The notes beneath the pieces were generated by a model that was given only the letters and a program-made list of their open reading frames with translations, had not been told where the DNA came from and made no database searches. This document shows positions 49,618-61,639 of a stretch of 64,000 bases of DNA, piece by piece. The position numbers and the translations under genes are program-made. This DNA is from Owenia fusiformis. Lineage: Eukaryota; Annelida; Polychaeta; Sabellida; Oweniidae. Each line of letters starts with the position of its first letter. Position 1 is the first letter of the stretch. The DNA lies in the NCBI GenBank assembly GCA_903813345.2, contig CAIIXF020000001.1, positions 50,115,885 to 50,179,884 on the forward strand. Reading direction: 5' to 3'.

Positions 49618-52600
49618 ATGGCAAAATGTCCAACAGCTTCGAGTTCACTTCCAAACATGTCAAGACCCAGAAGTGATAGAGCAGATGATCCTAGACAAAC
49701 CAAATCTGATACAGACATCGATGACAAGAACATTAGCCCAGAGGTTCATCAACTGATGTACCAGCGGTTGTTGAGGCGCATTCCGTCTGTGCTTATTAAT
49801 CAATGGCCACATGTGTCATGGCGCGATGTAAAGGAGATCGTGTTTCCAAAATGTTCCGCATCAGATTGCGAAATAGTTCTTTCATCCATGAAAGTTCTTT
49901 TCAAGTACCCATACGAGAAATCCATGATTAAATGTGACAGAGAATCACAGCGGATGTTTGCTATGAAGGGCCATATTGTTCCGTTAAAGTCATTTCTAGT
50001 GAATTTAAACATATTGGAGGATTCTATTCTTAACCTTCACTACGCTGTCAAAACCAAGCATAGATATGCCAAACCAAGGAGCTCAATCCAGCGCCAATGC
50101 AAATACACGATGGATCATGTAAAAACCTTTGGGAATAAATGCACCCTGTCAAACAATAACGATCCGAGAAAGGATGACAAAGCTACCGATTCTAAAATTG
50201 CAGAGGTAACACACAAAGGAATCAAGTACCCTGTGCTTGTCCGTATGGACCATTCCTCTCGAACTGAGATATTTGTTCCGGTCAATGACTTGCTGAGCAA
50301 ATCTAGTAGAATATGTCCAATTCTTCAAAAGGCATGCTTGGTAAGAACAGTAATTTAATTTAATTTAATTATTTATTTACCTGTATTTAAACAGAGTGGT
50401 TTTACAAACATATTTACATTTGGTAACATCACACAATTACATAAAAAGCTTCCATTTTAAATGGATGAATACTGTTTATGTTTTATAGGACATTGGTTCT
50501 TTCAAGAGTGTCTTTATTATGTAATAGTCAACTGTCCAACGTATTCTTTCAGAATGTTTGATCTAACAATAGTCATTTTATGCACTATACATGCAATACT
50601 TATCATATCATCGTCATCAATTACACACTCGGGATATGCAAATATCTTATCTAGTTCTTTAAAAGCACCGTATTTTCTTGTAATTAAACCTATTTGGTTA
50701 CGATGTTCTTGCCATTTTGGACATCTCATGATAAAGTGATCAATTGTTTCTGTTTCGAACCTGTTACAGACAATACAAATACTATTTACACCTGAATTTT
50801 TTACGCGTAGATCGTGACAATCAGTGGCTAGTCTCATCATTGTTTTACACTGCGGGGTATATTGTGGTTTTTTCCTTGCCAAGATCCACCAGACGCAGGG
50901 TTTCATAGATCCAAGGGATCCGACACGTATATTTACATCGGAAATGTTAACACATAATATATCATGGCGTCTATATAACGAACATGTTGCCTTGTAACCG
51001 TTTCTCTGGTAATTACCGATTGTGTTTTTAATCAGTCTCTTCCAATGAAGTTTAGAAGGAAATTGTGCTGTACGTATCATTTCTAGTAAGCTCTCTGTGA
51101 GGTCATATTTTACAACACAAGACCACATTCTGGAAATTGGGGAATCCCATGATGCCAATCCTAGTGTTATATTCATGAGTCTTAACATTAATAAACGTTT
51201 ATAAATATTCGAAAGTGGTAAAATAAGCATTCCAAATAACATAAGTAGCATATCATAGTCAATTCTCCGCTTCATTGTGTTCCATCCCAGTGTCATGGTT
51301 GACGAGGGGTTGCTGGCGGATTTAGGAAAACTTTGTAATCTTCTCCCAATTTGGCGCTGTGCCACTTCGAGTGTTTCAAGATCTTCAGGCTTATAATTAA
51401 TTATCTGGTCACCATAGAGCATTTTTGGCACGCTAAAGCTATTATACAGTTTTGATGCTACGAGTGGGGTAAGGCCACCAGTTCTATGACCTAATCCGAA
51501 TAGTGAATATAGTTTTCGCTTTCCGCTTGATATAGCGTCTTTAACATGGTCCCTAAATACTCCATCTGTCGACAGTGGAATTCCGACATGCTTGGCAGAT
51601 TTGGCATTTGGTATTTCGCCCGTGCCTAACCTGAACTGTGGGACCTCAGTATTTTTGCCATAGGTCAGGGCTACACATTTCCCAGGGTGTAAGGTGTATC
51701 GCCATGTGTTGCTGTGGGCATAAGCTAATTGCAGCATAGTGTTCATTGCATTAGGGAAGATAGCAATGAGAGCAATGTCATCTGCGTATGCTATAGAGCC
51801 TGTGTTGATTCCCATGGTTTTTGCTCCAAGATTTAATTTTTCAAGGTCGTCCAACAAGTCACTTATGTAAAATTGATAGAGCAACATACTGCTGACGGCT
51901 CCTTGAAATACCCCTTGGAGCACCGGGAAGGGTTCAGATACTCCCCCTGCTACCAGGATATTACATTCAAAGTTCTTGTACGAGTCATATAACAATCGCC
52001 AGAGTTTCCCTTTAATCCCGGCCTTATGGTACAGTTTGTAAAACAGGCCGTTTATCCAGCACGTATCAAAGGCAGATTTTATGTCTAATAACACCACGTG
52101 AACGGTACTGTCATGGTGGGTATTAAATCCAATTGTCTCATGCAGAAGTAGTGATGAGTGTAGCGAGGAGCACCCATCAAGACAACCTCCTTGTAGAGGA
52201 TGTATAATCGACTTTAAACGCCAACTGTATCTTCCTAATATGATTTTGTCGTATAATTTCCGTATGACTGACATGAGTGTTATACCCCTGTGATGGTTAG
52301 TGTCAAGTACGTCCCGCACACCCCCTTTTAAGAGGGGGATGAGAGTTCCGGTACGAAAGGTTAAGGGTGTATACTCGTTATTTATCACACTTTGAAATAG
52401 ACATAGCAGAATCTCCAGAATTGGACCCCCGGCAAAACTTATATGCTCGACCGTTATTCCGTCCGGCCCACTGGCTTTTCCAGGCTTCATTTTTGATAAT
52501 GCTGAACTTATCTCCTCCATTGAAATGTCATTTTCGAGAAAATCATTATTATTAAGATGAGAAGTGTGAAGTAAGTCATTGACTTCTCGATCGACTTGAT

Positions 52601-55600
52601 CCTTAAATTTATCATCAAATAGGGGGTCATCCCCGGGAGAAGCCAATGTTTTGAAATGATTGCGCCAAACTCCGCGAACCTGTTGTGCTTCAGTGACGAT
52701 GATGCCATCTTTATTGCGAACTGATGAACTAGGCCTTGACTGTTGCCCTCTACTACGTCGAAGTAGGTGCCAAAAAAATCGTTGGTCAACACACTCTGAT
52801 TCGTATAATTTAGCCATTTCAGCTCGCTCGTATTCCATTTCTGCCATGTAATATGCTTTTGAGAACGCCTTTTTAGCGAGTTTGTATTGTTGAAAAATGT
52901 CACCCGACCTTGGTTTACCCGTATTGCGCCACTGATGCCATAATCTATTACGCTCTTTTACCAAAACTGTTAGGTGTGGGGCCCAGAATGGCTTTAGATG
53001 CTTCTTAAATTGTTTAATTGGAAATATTACTTCGGCTGCTTGATGTAGAATTGACATTATTACATTTAAATACTGATCTATTTCGGCATTTGATAACTTA
53101 TCACCTTTCTTTTGAAACTCACTCTTCACGTATTGAACCATTGAGGTACACATATCAGCATAATTATTTTTCATTTCCCACGTGGCTTTGTCCCACGCTA
53201 CACGTTTGAAACATGAAGATTTTACTGAAGATTCCACTTCTGTGTCACATGTACTTTTTTCTATTTTGAGGACGGTTATAACAGAGAGGTGATCTGAAGA
53301 TGCGCCGTAATTTGCACAAGTATTTTGCACAAGTATTTAGAATAGTGCAATCCACTCTCAATATATGTGTAACGGTATTCTTTAATCTTCTTACAAAAAG
53401 CTCTAATTGAGTACATAAATGTGTTACCTATGATATGAAAAATGTAAATTGCAGGGAGAAACATTTCTAGTATAAAGTAAATTTCAAAACACACAATATC
53501 TCTAAAGATAAAAATGTCAACATTGCATTGTCAAAATAGAAATATATTTTGTCAGTTTTGAATTCAAATTGAGTATGCGTATGATCATTCCATTGAGTGG
53601 ATGTCCGATTTATACATGTATGCACTTGAGGGTAAGAATCTTACGATGCTGTATTGCAGTTGTTTATCAACAATCAAGAGAATAAGGAGAAAAATCTGGA
53701 TACTGTACTTTCTTCTCCAAGTCCACTTGAAGCTAATGAGCTAATGAAAAAGAAACAAAGACTCGGTCAACTCGACCGGAAAGGTATGTGTTAAACAGTT
53801 TGATAAAATTGATCACCATTTAAAGGGGACCACCACCATGGTCACATGATCAGTCGTGTGGAGGTAAGCTCCCAGTTGAAATAAAAGCACTGTCCTCCTT
53901 TGGTTTATGTGAAAAGTAGCTAATACCCTCATGTATTGGTCAGTTTGTGTGTCACACGACTAATCCACACCATATGCTTCATTTAACATATTTTATGCTA
54001 TTAAGCTGCATATAAAAACACTACTTTGCAGTAAAAACGTACTACTGGATGAACTAAGGTTAGGGTAATTAAATTAGTTGTTCCTCATTCTTGCCCGCGT
54101 GTGGCCCAATCCCCCTTCCACCTTTTTTCTGCCATTTCTGAGAAAAAAAACACCAAACCTCGCGCGCATCCATGGCGTGTGAAACACTTTTTTTAAAACT
54201 TTTTATGGATCAGGATAATTGACAATATCGTGGTTCTGATATATGATCAAATATACCAGTAAAGTAGGCTTAATTCAACATATAAATTCAACATAAACTC
54301 AGTTTATTTCCTTCAAAATTAGTTATTTGTTTTTATAGTTATTTTAAAGAAAAAAATCATCCCGTCCCTCATCAGCATTTTAGATAGACAAAAAAGGTAA
54401 TATAAAAACCGACATTCCCGTATCAATTTTGAAAAATAGAAGAAAGAGAAACAACTAATTCAATTACCCTGGCCTAACATAAAATACAAAGCCACTAGCT
54501 AGCTCATACAGTATACTTACCCCTTGCAAATTGTAATTTTTTGAATTCACAGTAAACCCATCAATTTAAAAAAACAAAGAATATTGTTCTCATGGATCAT
54601 GGATTCATGTTAAACTAACTATGAAAATATAAATGTGAAATAATATGTTAGCTTGAAGTCATATATAAGATGAAAATATATGTTCATGCATTTGCTTTTT
54701 TCCAAAGGGAATATATTCCCATGTAAGTAAATACAGGTGCAATATATAATTTATATGTATATCTATGTCATCTGTCTATACATGCGCGTATAGTGATACA
54801 TTTGAACAAGATGGTTCTGGAAAGAAATGAGCGTGGCAGATTTGCTAAAAAGCCACATACACCACAAAAGCAAGACCAATTTGAAAGTAAGATCATTATT
54901 CTCAAGGGTACACTTCAAATGAAAGCTACATTGCTACAGGGTGGCCTATCATTCTGAGACAAATGTATTATCCAACGATTGTGATTTTCGAAGCTAAAAT
55001 ATGACATCTTGAGCAGATGGAAATACATTCCCATGAGATATGTATATATAGTCAAAAGTGATAACTATTTATTGAGTGTAATGAAATGTATCCTTCGCTA
55101 ACTGCTTTTGTTTGAGATAATTATCGTGAAATATTTTTAAATTAATTTTTATGTGTGTCATTGATCCAAATCCACCCTGTAGTCTGGTGTTTGTAGAGCA
55201 TTGCACCTCGTACAACTTATTCTCACAAATATCAAACCTCATTTACTAATTAATTTTTTTGTGTGAATATGAAGAGTCCAAGCATTGCTTTTTATGTTTA
55301 CTGTATAGCTTTATTTAGCCTTGATATCCATGATTTTTTAAAACAAAATCTCACCGTTAGATTTCGAGCTATTCATGTTTACTCATTTTTCTAATTGGAA
55401 AACAATGCAAATCTCATTTTTTCAAAGGACAAAAATTGAAATTCTAAGACGGTGAAAAATCATTAAAAAATACACAGATTCAGAATCCGGCAAGCATTTT
55501 CCCTTATTCCTCTCCGTTAAGAAGTTTTGTAAGGTGGTGGATCCCTTTAAGTGCAACAAAAATGTTTGTCATTTGAAAATCCCATTTGATTATGATGCTA

Positions 55601-58600
55601 AAAAAAGTCTTTTAATTTTACTGTTGAACGTCCAACTGCTCAGTTGACTGACGATACTGACAACTTATTTATATTTCAGACCAAAGCTGGAGGTTTATGA
55701 CATCTCAGAGTGTTTTGATAAAACGGACGCATTTACTGACAATACACAATGAAGTGAATACAAATGGCTTCAAAATGGACTCAGTTGCAATGACAGACTG
55801 TCTAAAAAAGGTAAGGATGTGTCGAAAATCTAGTTTAAGTTGAACAATAATGCACAGGTATATCATATCAACTAGAATATCTCCTGGTGTCATTTATTGA
55901 TTCTTGATAAATTATAAAGGTTATAACTTTAAATAACGTCTCAAATTGAGGTTTGAGGATTAAATGCGAGTTTAGTTAAGGATTTAAGCCCTAGACTCAG
56001 TGCATTTTTTTCTGAACCATACCAAGGTGTTGTTTCCAGATTTTTGCATGAGCGCGCAGCGGGAATGCAAAGTTTCGGAAACAACGCCTGAGTGGAATGA
56101 AGCAGCTACTTTGAATTGAGTCTTGGGTTAAAATCATTTCACACATTGCAAAATATTTTCTACAAAGTCACCTTAAAGATCGAAAATCACTAAAACAACA
56201 TATTTTCAATGAGACCTTTCGCAAGGGTGAAGTATTGGCAAAGCATCAATTGCAATCTCATCACCCTAACAACCATACGCAACAATTGCCCAATTGATTA
56301 TTTCATGCACTGCTGTCATGTAAAAATTCTGTGTTCGGATTGGCTGGAATCGGACACACCTTGCCTAGCCATGTGTGAATTTTAAATGACGTCTCAGTAT
56401 AGGGCATCAATAATGTAAATTATGGACTATTTACTGATTTATTTTACGTGTTCTCAGTGATCTTAAATATTTTGAAAAATGATTCAAAATGTCCGATTTT
56501 AGTGTCCACGCTGTACTTTGTTGTAGTGGTTCGGAACAGCTGATACGAATCGTAAACCGGACTCTGAAAACCCTGTAGATGGTAATACAGGTGATGGTAC
56601 ACAAATGCAAAACGATGCAAGATCTAAATGGTCTTCTCCAGAAAGGATAGACCTGATTACGAATATTGAACAGGGTATACCCGGTGTGGTGCTGTCAGTT
56701 ATCGACAAAGGTAGTGTAAACGCCAATGGTGTTAACGCACACACGGGCATAATTCGTGCTTCGGAGAATGGAACAAAACCCAGAGATCAAAATAAATCAT
56801 TATCTTCGCAGAAGAAAAACAAAGTAATAGGAGGCCAAGCAGAAGACACTCCAATTTATCCCCGTATACGAAATGGAGCAGTACTTCCAAAGCATATTAT
56901 CCCTATCCATCAACTAGAGAAAGAGGAGAATCGGACGAAGGCTCATGGCAGCAAACTGTCTCCTCTGGATAAAGGAGAAATGGGCGTGACTAATAAATAC
57001 AATAACGTAATGCTCAAGCAAGGTATTGCAAATGGACAAGATATCAAGATCACCACAGAGGGCAACCATAAGAATGATGAAAAACGTGATATGAAAGTAT
57101 TCATCGGGGCTCGATATGACACCAATACATATGGCCAAGTAGAGATTATACCTTATAGTAAAAACTATAAGGGTAACACTAATGTAAAAGACGGTCAGAG
57201 GACTGAGAAGAAACACAAAGTAAAACCATCTAAAAAGAAGATCTGGAGACATGACATAAGAAAAGTTCTGAGAAGTTTGGAACTTGAAAATATTTGCAAA
57301 TCGTTTGAAAACGATACAGTGAAGGATACTCCAAATGATGCTGAAAAGATCCCCCACTTTCCAATTATTCAAAGGGAGGAGATACGTGATAAAGGGAATG
57401 TATATTACAAGCTAGGTCAACGACCGAGCCCAATGAAGTCAAAGACAAAAATGAAACATACCAAGATGTCAGATATCAATAAGGAAAACAACCATGAGTG
57501 CGAGAAAATTGATTTAGATGCTAAAGAAAGAAGAAAAGGCGTGTTGAGAACTCCATTTGGTACACGATTAGAAAATATATTGTACCCAAGGAAGTGTGTG
57601 GAGGATGGCATACACCAAGTCGTGGCCATCGTTTACGATAATGTTACTAAAGATAAAGCAAATAATTCAAAACAAAATGACAGCATTAAGAGCATAAGTG
57701 ACAATGACAGCAAAAACGAAGCTAATATATATGAAAGAACTAATCCTAATGTCACAGTTATACCAAATAATGGCAAAGGAGCAGAAACTAACAACGACCT
57801 TACAGGGACAGGATCGGGGGAGCACGTTTTGGCACAGTCTACAAGTAAACCGATTTTTCCTGCAGTGGATGGATCCGGAGATTTCATCCAGGTTTTAAAA
57901 GAATTCAGCATTCGTCCAACTCATTCAATGAATTCTATGAGAAGCCTTATATGTGGACTGGAGAATGATTCAATAACCATAGAGAAAAAATCTAGCTCTC
58001 TTCTCAAAATTGTAGATACATCTGATGATGGTTTAGATAAAGTGGATGGAGTGAAGGAGGGTGGACAATTCTTTGAATTTGAACATTCGAACTATGCAAC
58101 AACAGATGCAAGTAGTCCTGCAAATGACAAATGTCAAGATACAGAAAGACTAACAGAACAGAAAATAAATGTCTGTGGCAAAGGAACAGAAAATAACACA
58201 AGTAATAGGCCGCTAGGACCAGAATCTTTCAATGTTGCAGATCACATTAAAGAAGATGATGATGTCAAACTGGAACCCCATGTACATTGGAAAAAGCGAA
58301 TATACAAGAGTCAGGTGGATTCCCCTGCTAAAGGCAATCTACAGCCATATCGTCCCAATGCGAGACCTAAGGCGAGTGAAGCCAGTACAACGACCATTAC
58401 ACCTGTTGATACACAGCAGATAGATGACTGTGATAGTGATGGAGAATTACCTTCCCAGAATTCAATTACCAAAATAAAGCAGTCCAACGATCCCAAATAC
58501 TCTGTTGATATTAATGAGCAACTCGAAAGTTCCCAACATGACCTAATCGAAAATGAACACGCTGACATCATTGATGAACGAGAAGAAACAAAAGAAAATG

Positions 58601-60940
58601 CCGACATGGTGAATGTGGTATTAGAAAAATCTCAGGAAGTGATAGATACTGAAGAGCAAACTATAAAGATTGTGTCGTGTTGTAGTCTTGCTAATGATAA
58701 ACATTTGCTTAACATGTGGGAAAAATGTGAAAACGATCAACCAAATTTACAAGATGGAGTAACTGACAATCAATACCAACTCCCCATTGGAACGACCAGT
58801 CACTTACATATAGATGATCTACAACAGGATGAATGCATTTCCCAAGTTAACAGCGAAGGAAGTCCATTTGCCTGTGAATGTGATTGGACGTCACCCATGG
58901 TGTTTATAGAAAATGTCTCCGAGGAATCTAATAGAGAGGCACGTTGTGATTACATATCTACAAGTATTGATCCATCGAGTGACATTCTAAACGAGAACTA
59001 CCCCACGTCAAAGAGCTCCAGTAATGTAACAATTGATGTAACATATGATAATGATGATGAAATCATTGAAATTGAAAATGCTACGTATACACATGAAACA
59101 AAGACGAACGATGTCACATTGTCTCGTCGAACAGATGACCCAAGGGTTCTATGCAGCGAAGAAAGTAGGGCAAAACAAGCCCTTCTATTTAAACAGCTAT
59201 CAGCTCTCGGTAAAAAGAAAACTACTAGGCCTTCTGGACGCCCAGCTATGGGTATTAAAAGCACATCATCAGATATGTTTAAAAACCACAGAGGCACATA
59301 TGGAGCAGAGTCCTCAAAAGATATCACGATGCATGGACTTTTCATCGATGATCTCAGGTATGATATACATTACACTGAAAAATATCTTAATGAGACATAA
59401 AAACCGAGATATCTCTAAAACAGGTATCACATTCACATTTAACTAGAGTAAAATATGTCCAAACGTAACACCTTTGGAAGGGGATGATGAAGAAACTTAG
59501 AGTTGATGAAGAATGGGGAGGGACAAAGAGAGGGCGAGAGCATGTGGATTGAAAGGCATAATTGTGGGGTCCTAACCAAACTGGGGTTGTCAATCTATCA
59601 AGGCATCATATGTCTTCATCAAAAACACTTCGACAGAAACAATATCACCAACAATACACATAACATGAGGCTAGTTATTTCATTTTATATTGCTATGGTC
59701 TTTTTTTGTGCACGGCGGTCGGCGCCTACAATTCTTGTAACAAAATCGTACAGTTCCCAGCTTAACAAATTAATACTGTTTATACCAGCTTGAATTTTTT
59801 CAAAATCATCTACATGTTCTCAAACGTTCAAATCTGACTTAAGATTTGACCTTCAATGAGCTTCTAAAGGTCAAGGAGGACTTTTTTCAACTTGCTTCAA
59901 ATTAACCAAATTATTTCAACAGCATCCACAAGTTCTCAGAAGTTCAAATCTGACTTTATGAGCTTGAAATTGACCAATTTACAAAATCATTTACAAGGCC
60001 AGCAAGGTATTTTTCCAACTTGCTATATATTGACAATGAAGTTCAAATTTGACCTCAGATATGAGCGTTGACCTTCAATGTCCTTTTCAAGGTAAAGAGG
60101 TCAAAAAGGTAATTTTTCAACTTGCTTCAAATTGACAATATTTTTTCAAAATCATCTACAAGTTGTCTATGACTATAGTTTTGAGATTTGACCATTGGTT
60201 GACCTTCAATGACGTTCGAAAGGTGGCGACATTTTGTAATTTTGTCATGCCTTGTTTTGTTTTGTTTATCAGATATACAGAAATCGCCGACCCCACCTCT
60301 GGGCTCACGACTAAAGGGTATACTTACAAGAACCTTGATGTCTCTATCCCTTTCACCGTCAAGTTTGGCTACAAGTATGCGCTGGTTCAGGACGTCCACC
60401 AATTGTTTCCCCAATGTGGTGCCCGATGTCCGTTGGTGAGGAGTGTTGTCAAGAAATATAAAGGACTTGCGGCAACAATCTGCGACTGGGATGATGTGAG
60501 TAAACATCGTTGACATTACAGAATCAATTGCTCCGTTCTGACCTACATTGCACTCGTTCGATTTCGCTTCTTAAAAGAGAGCTTCATCTAGTTTATAACT
60601 CTGCGCGCAGGGTAGTTTAAAAAGATTACATGAAATACTTCGATTTCATTATCAGGCCAATAGCATGTGTAATCATTTATTTTTGTATGATTATTTTTTT
60701 AAATTATCAGAATGAAATGAGGCTAGCCATCATCGTATTATCCTGATCGTGTAATTAATTTGTTCTTATTTTCAGGTTAGGAACTTCGATCTGATTCGTG
60801 ATAGGATGACTCAAACTGGTGACATTTTGGTAAGAATTGATCTGTTGTTGAAGCAAGGCGTTGACCTCTACAAAGATATTTCATCAAAGCATCAACGGCA
60901 GACAAAGATCGCACAAGGATGCAAACAATGCAAATTTTGA
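49618..60940 (+). CDS. Uncharacterised 1,429-aa protein, mostly low complexity
   Basis: Seven exons with GT-AG borders: 49618-50340, 53660-53783, 54794-54886, 55680-55810, 56527-59357, 60273-60495, 60776-60940. Sum 4,290 nt, open throughout. I do not recognise the family. The N-terminal 240 residues look folded (RRIPSVLINQWPHVSWRDVK, FKYPYEKSMIK, GIKYPVLVRMDH). Residues about 358-1301 come from one 2.8-kb exon and are rich in D, E, K, N, S and T, hence probably disordered. The last 130 look folded again (DVSIPFTVKFGYKYALVQDV, PQCGARCPLVRSVVKKY) and end in a CxxC (CKQC). There is no signal peptide or membrane helix. Exon 3 was set by phase: only the acceptor at 54794 keeps the frame open. An acceptor-like CTTTTAG sits just before the ATG, so an upstream non-coding exon is possible. 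Confidence 0.75.
50350..53345 (-). mobile_element. 5'-truncated non-LTR retrotransposon (CR1/Jockey-like) in an intron
   Basis: The element fills most of intron 1 of the uncharacterised gene, in antisense. The 3' end, at the left, is a TAAAT-type short-repeat tail (50352-50375), as in CR1/L2-like elements. The 5' end, at the right, stops inside the endonuclease region: only its last part (ASSDHLSV) remains. I could not find a clear target-site duplication. Confidence 0.85.
50517..53330 (-). CDS. Non-LTR retrotransposon reverse transcriptase (ORF2-like, endonuclease mostly lost)
   Basis: 937 open codons without a stop. In order: the tail of an AP-type endonuclease (SSDHLSV, residues 11-17), RT fingers KMKPGKASGPDGITVEHI (280-297), HHRGITLMSV, catalytic block LLDIKSAFDTCW (414-425), QGVFQG where most relatives have a QGxxQG followed by LSP (472-477), active site YADD (515-518), thumb/connection, and a C-terminal CxxC-H-C zinc-knuckle-like stretch (CIVCNRFETETIDHFIMRC). 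An intact RT frame in a truncated copy suggests a recent insertion. With no usable endonuclease and no 5' UTR, this copy should not move by itself. The annotated first ATG is arbitrary, because the natural N-terminus is missing. Confidence 0.9.
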   Translation of the reverse strand: MQNTCANYGASSDHLSVITVLKIEKSTCDTEVESSVKSSCFKRVAWDKATWEMKNNYADMCTSMVQYVKSEFQKKGDKLSNAEIDQYLNVIMSILHQAAEVIFPIKQFKKHLKPFWAPHLTVLVKERNRLWHQWRNTGKPRSGDIFQQYKLAKKAFSKAYYMAEMEYERAEMAKLYESECVDQRFFWHLLRRSRGQQSRPSSSVRNKDGIIVTEAQQVRGVWRNHFKTLASPGDDPLFDDKFKDQVDREVNDLLHTSHLNNNDFLENDISMEEISSALSKMKPGKASGPDGITVEHISFAGGPILEILLCLFQSVINNEYTPLTFRTGTLIPLLKGGVRDVLDTNHHRGITLMSVIRKLYDKIILGRYSWRLKSIIHPLQGGCLDGCSSLHSSLLLHETIGFNTHHDSTVHVVLLDIKSAFDTCWINGLFYKLYHKAGIKGKLWRLLYDSYKNFECNILVAGGVSEPFPVLQGVFQGAVSSMLLYQFYISDLLDDLEKLNLGAKTMGINTGSIAYADDIALIAIFPNAMNTMLQLAYAHSNTWRYTLHPGKCVALTYGKNTEVPQFRLGTGEIPNAKSAKHVGIPLSTDGVFRDHVKDAISSGKRKLYSLFGLGHRTGGLTPLVASKLYNSFSVPKMLYGDQIINYKPEDLETLEVAQRQIGRRLQSFPKSASNPSSTMTLGWNTMKRRIDYDMLLMLFGMLILPLSNIYKRLLMLRLMNITLGLASWDSPISRMWSCVVKYDLTESLLEMIRTAQFPSKLHWKRLIKNTIGNYQRNGYKATCSLYRRHDILCVNISDVNIRVGSLGSMKPCVWWILARKKPQYTPQCKTMMRLATDCHDLRVKNSGVNSICIVCNRFETETIDHFIMRCPKWQEHRNQIGLITRKYGAFKELDKIFAYPECVIDDDDMISIACIVHKMTIVRSNILKEYVGQLTIT
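55982..56380. repeat. Dispersed hairpin repeat, family C, second copy
   Basis: Matches 48096-48503 end to end, including the paired arms (AAGCCCTAGACTCAGTGCAT with TTGAGTCTTGGGTT; GTTGTTTCC with GGAAACAAC) and the TCGGATTGGCTGGAATCGG block. It lies in intron 4 of the uncharacterised gene. The middle has drifted by small indels. Confidence 0.85.
59700..60225. repeat. Degenerate minisatellite, family B, second locus
   Basis: AGTTCAAATCTGACT, AGATTTGACCTTCAATG, AAGGTCA and CAACTTGCTTCAAATT recur roughly every 110-130 bp, as at 42720-43120. It fills intron 5 of the uncharacterised gene up to the next acceptor. Confidence 0.8.
60545..60614. repeat. Dispersed repeat copy (partner at 22355-22432)
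   Basis: TCGTTCGAtTTCGCTTCTTA, AAAGAGAG, TTCATC and CTCTGCGCGCAGGGTA stand in the same order as at 22355-22432. It lies in the last intron of the uncharacterised gene. Confidence 0.75.
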
Positions 60941-61115
60941 ACATGTTACCTAAATAATACATGCAAACAATACAAATACTGAGCATGGAACATTAAATGA
61001 ATATTCATACAATGCAAATTGTGAATATGTTTCATGAATGAAACTTACAAACAATGCAAATTCTGTTACATTGCAAACATGCAAATATTGCTTGTTTAGC
61101 AAATATGCAAAACAT
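60916..61115 (+). repeat. ATGCAAA-rich degenerate repeat across the stop codon
   Basis: Units of about 40-50 bp with the consensus AYGCAAACAATGCAAATTNTG repeat at least four times, starting in the last eight codons of the uncharacterised gene and running into its 3' UTR. The C-terminal CKQCKF and the stop codon are supplied by the first unit. ATGCAAAT is also the POU octamer; any role is unproven. Confidence 0.7.
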
Positions 61116-61633
61116 AATGCTTGTGAATTTATCAAAATGTCAATTTGTATATAATTAATTAGAATGAAAGACATTATGATTTATTGCTAGTCCCTTGTTA
61201 CACTATCTAATCAAGATTAGAATGATTTTCTTGTCAAATCAAAAATGATAATGCATTTTTTCTCACTTTAAAAATAGAATGACTTTTAAAGATAAATGCC
61301 ATCTCATGCTTTCGGAATACTATTTACGCAAGTCCCTTCAATCATCTTAGCCTAAAGTCTGTACAGTGACTCCATCTTTACAATATAGTGTTAAAAACTA
61401 AAAATAATTTGTAAGTTTTTGTAGTTAGTAAAGTGTGAGTGTATATAGATTATCCTATATGAGGTCCAGGAGATTGGGATTATCCCAAGGCTTATATAAT
61501 ATATCTACCCCGAGGGCCATATGTCTTTACAAACCTGCCTTATTCGCAGTGAGGTAGATGAAAATTGATTGTATATTATAAATGACAGTCATATTTATTT
61601 TCTTTTGTATATGCACTGGTTTAACATACTAGG

Positions 61634-61639
61634 AATAAA
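61634..61639 (+). terminator. Candidate polyadenylation signal of the uncharacterised gene
   Basis: AATAAA about 700 bases after the stop codon, on the gene strand. It fits a longish 3' UTR. Confidence 0.35.

Noticed and set aside
56914-57372. Minus-strand frames opposite the 2.8-kb exon (up to 152 codons)
   Set aside because: Mirror frames of a long coding exon; the plus strand continues through seven spliced exons.
60830-60940. Donor-like GTAAGA at 60830, which would end the exon there
   Set aside because: The frame reads on with protein-like content (VRIDLLLKQGVDLYKDISSK) to a stop at 60938-60940, and no later exon was found; reading through is the better model.
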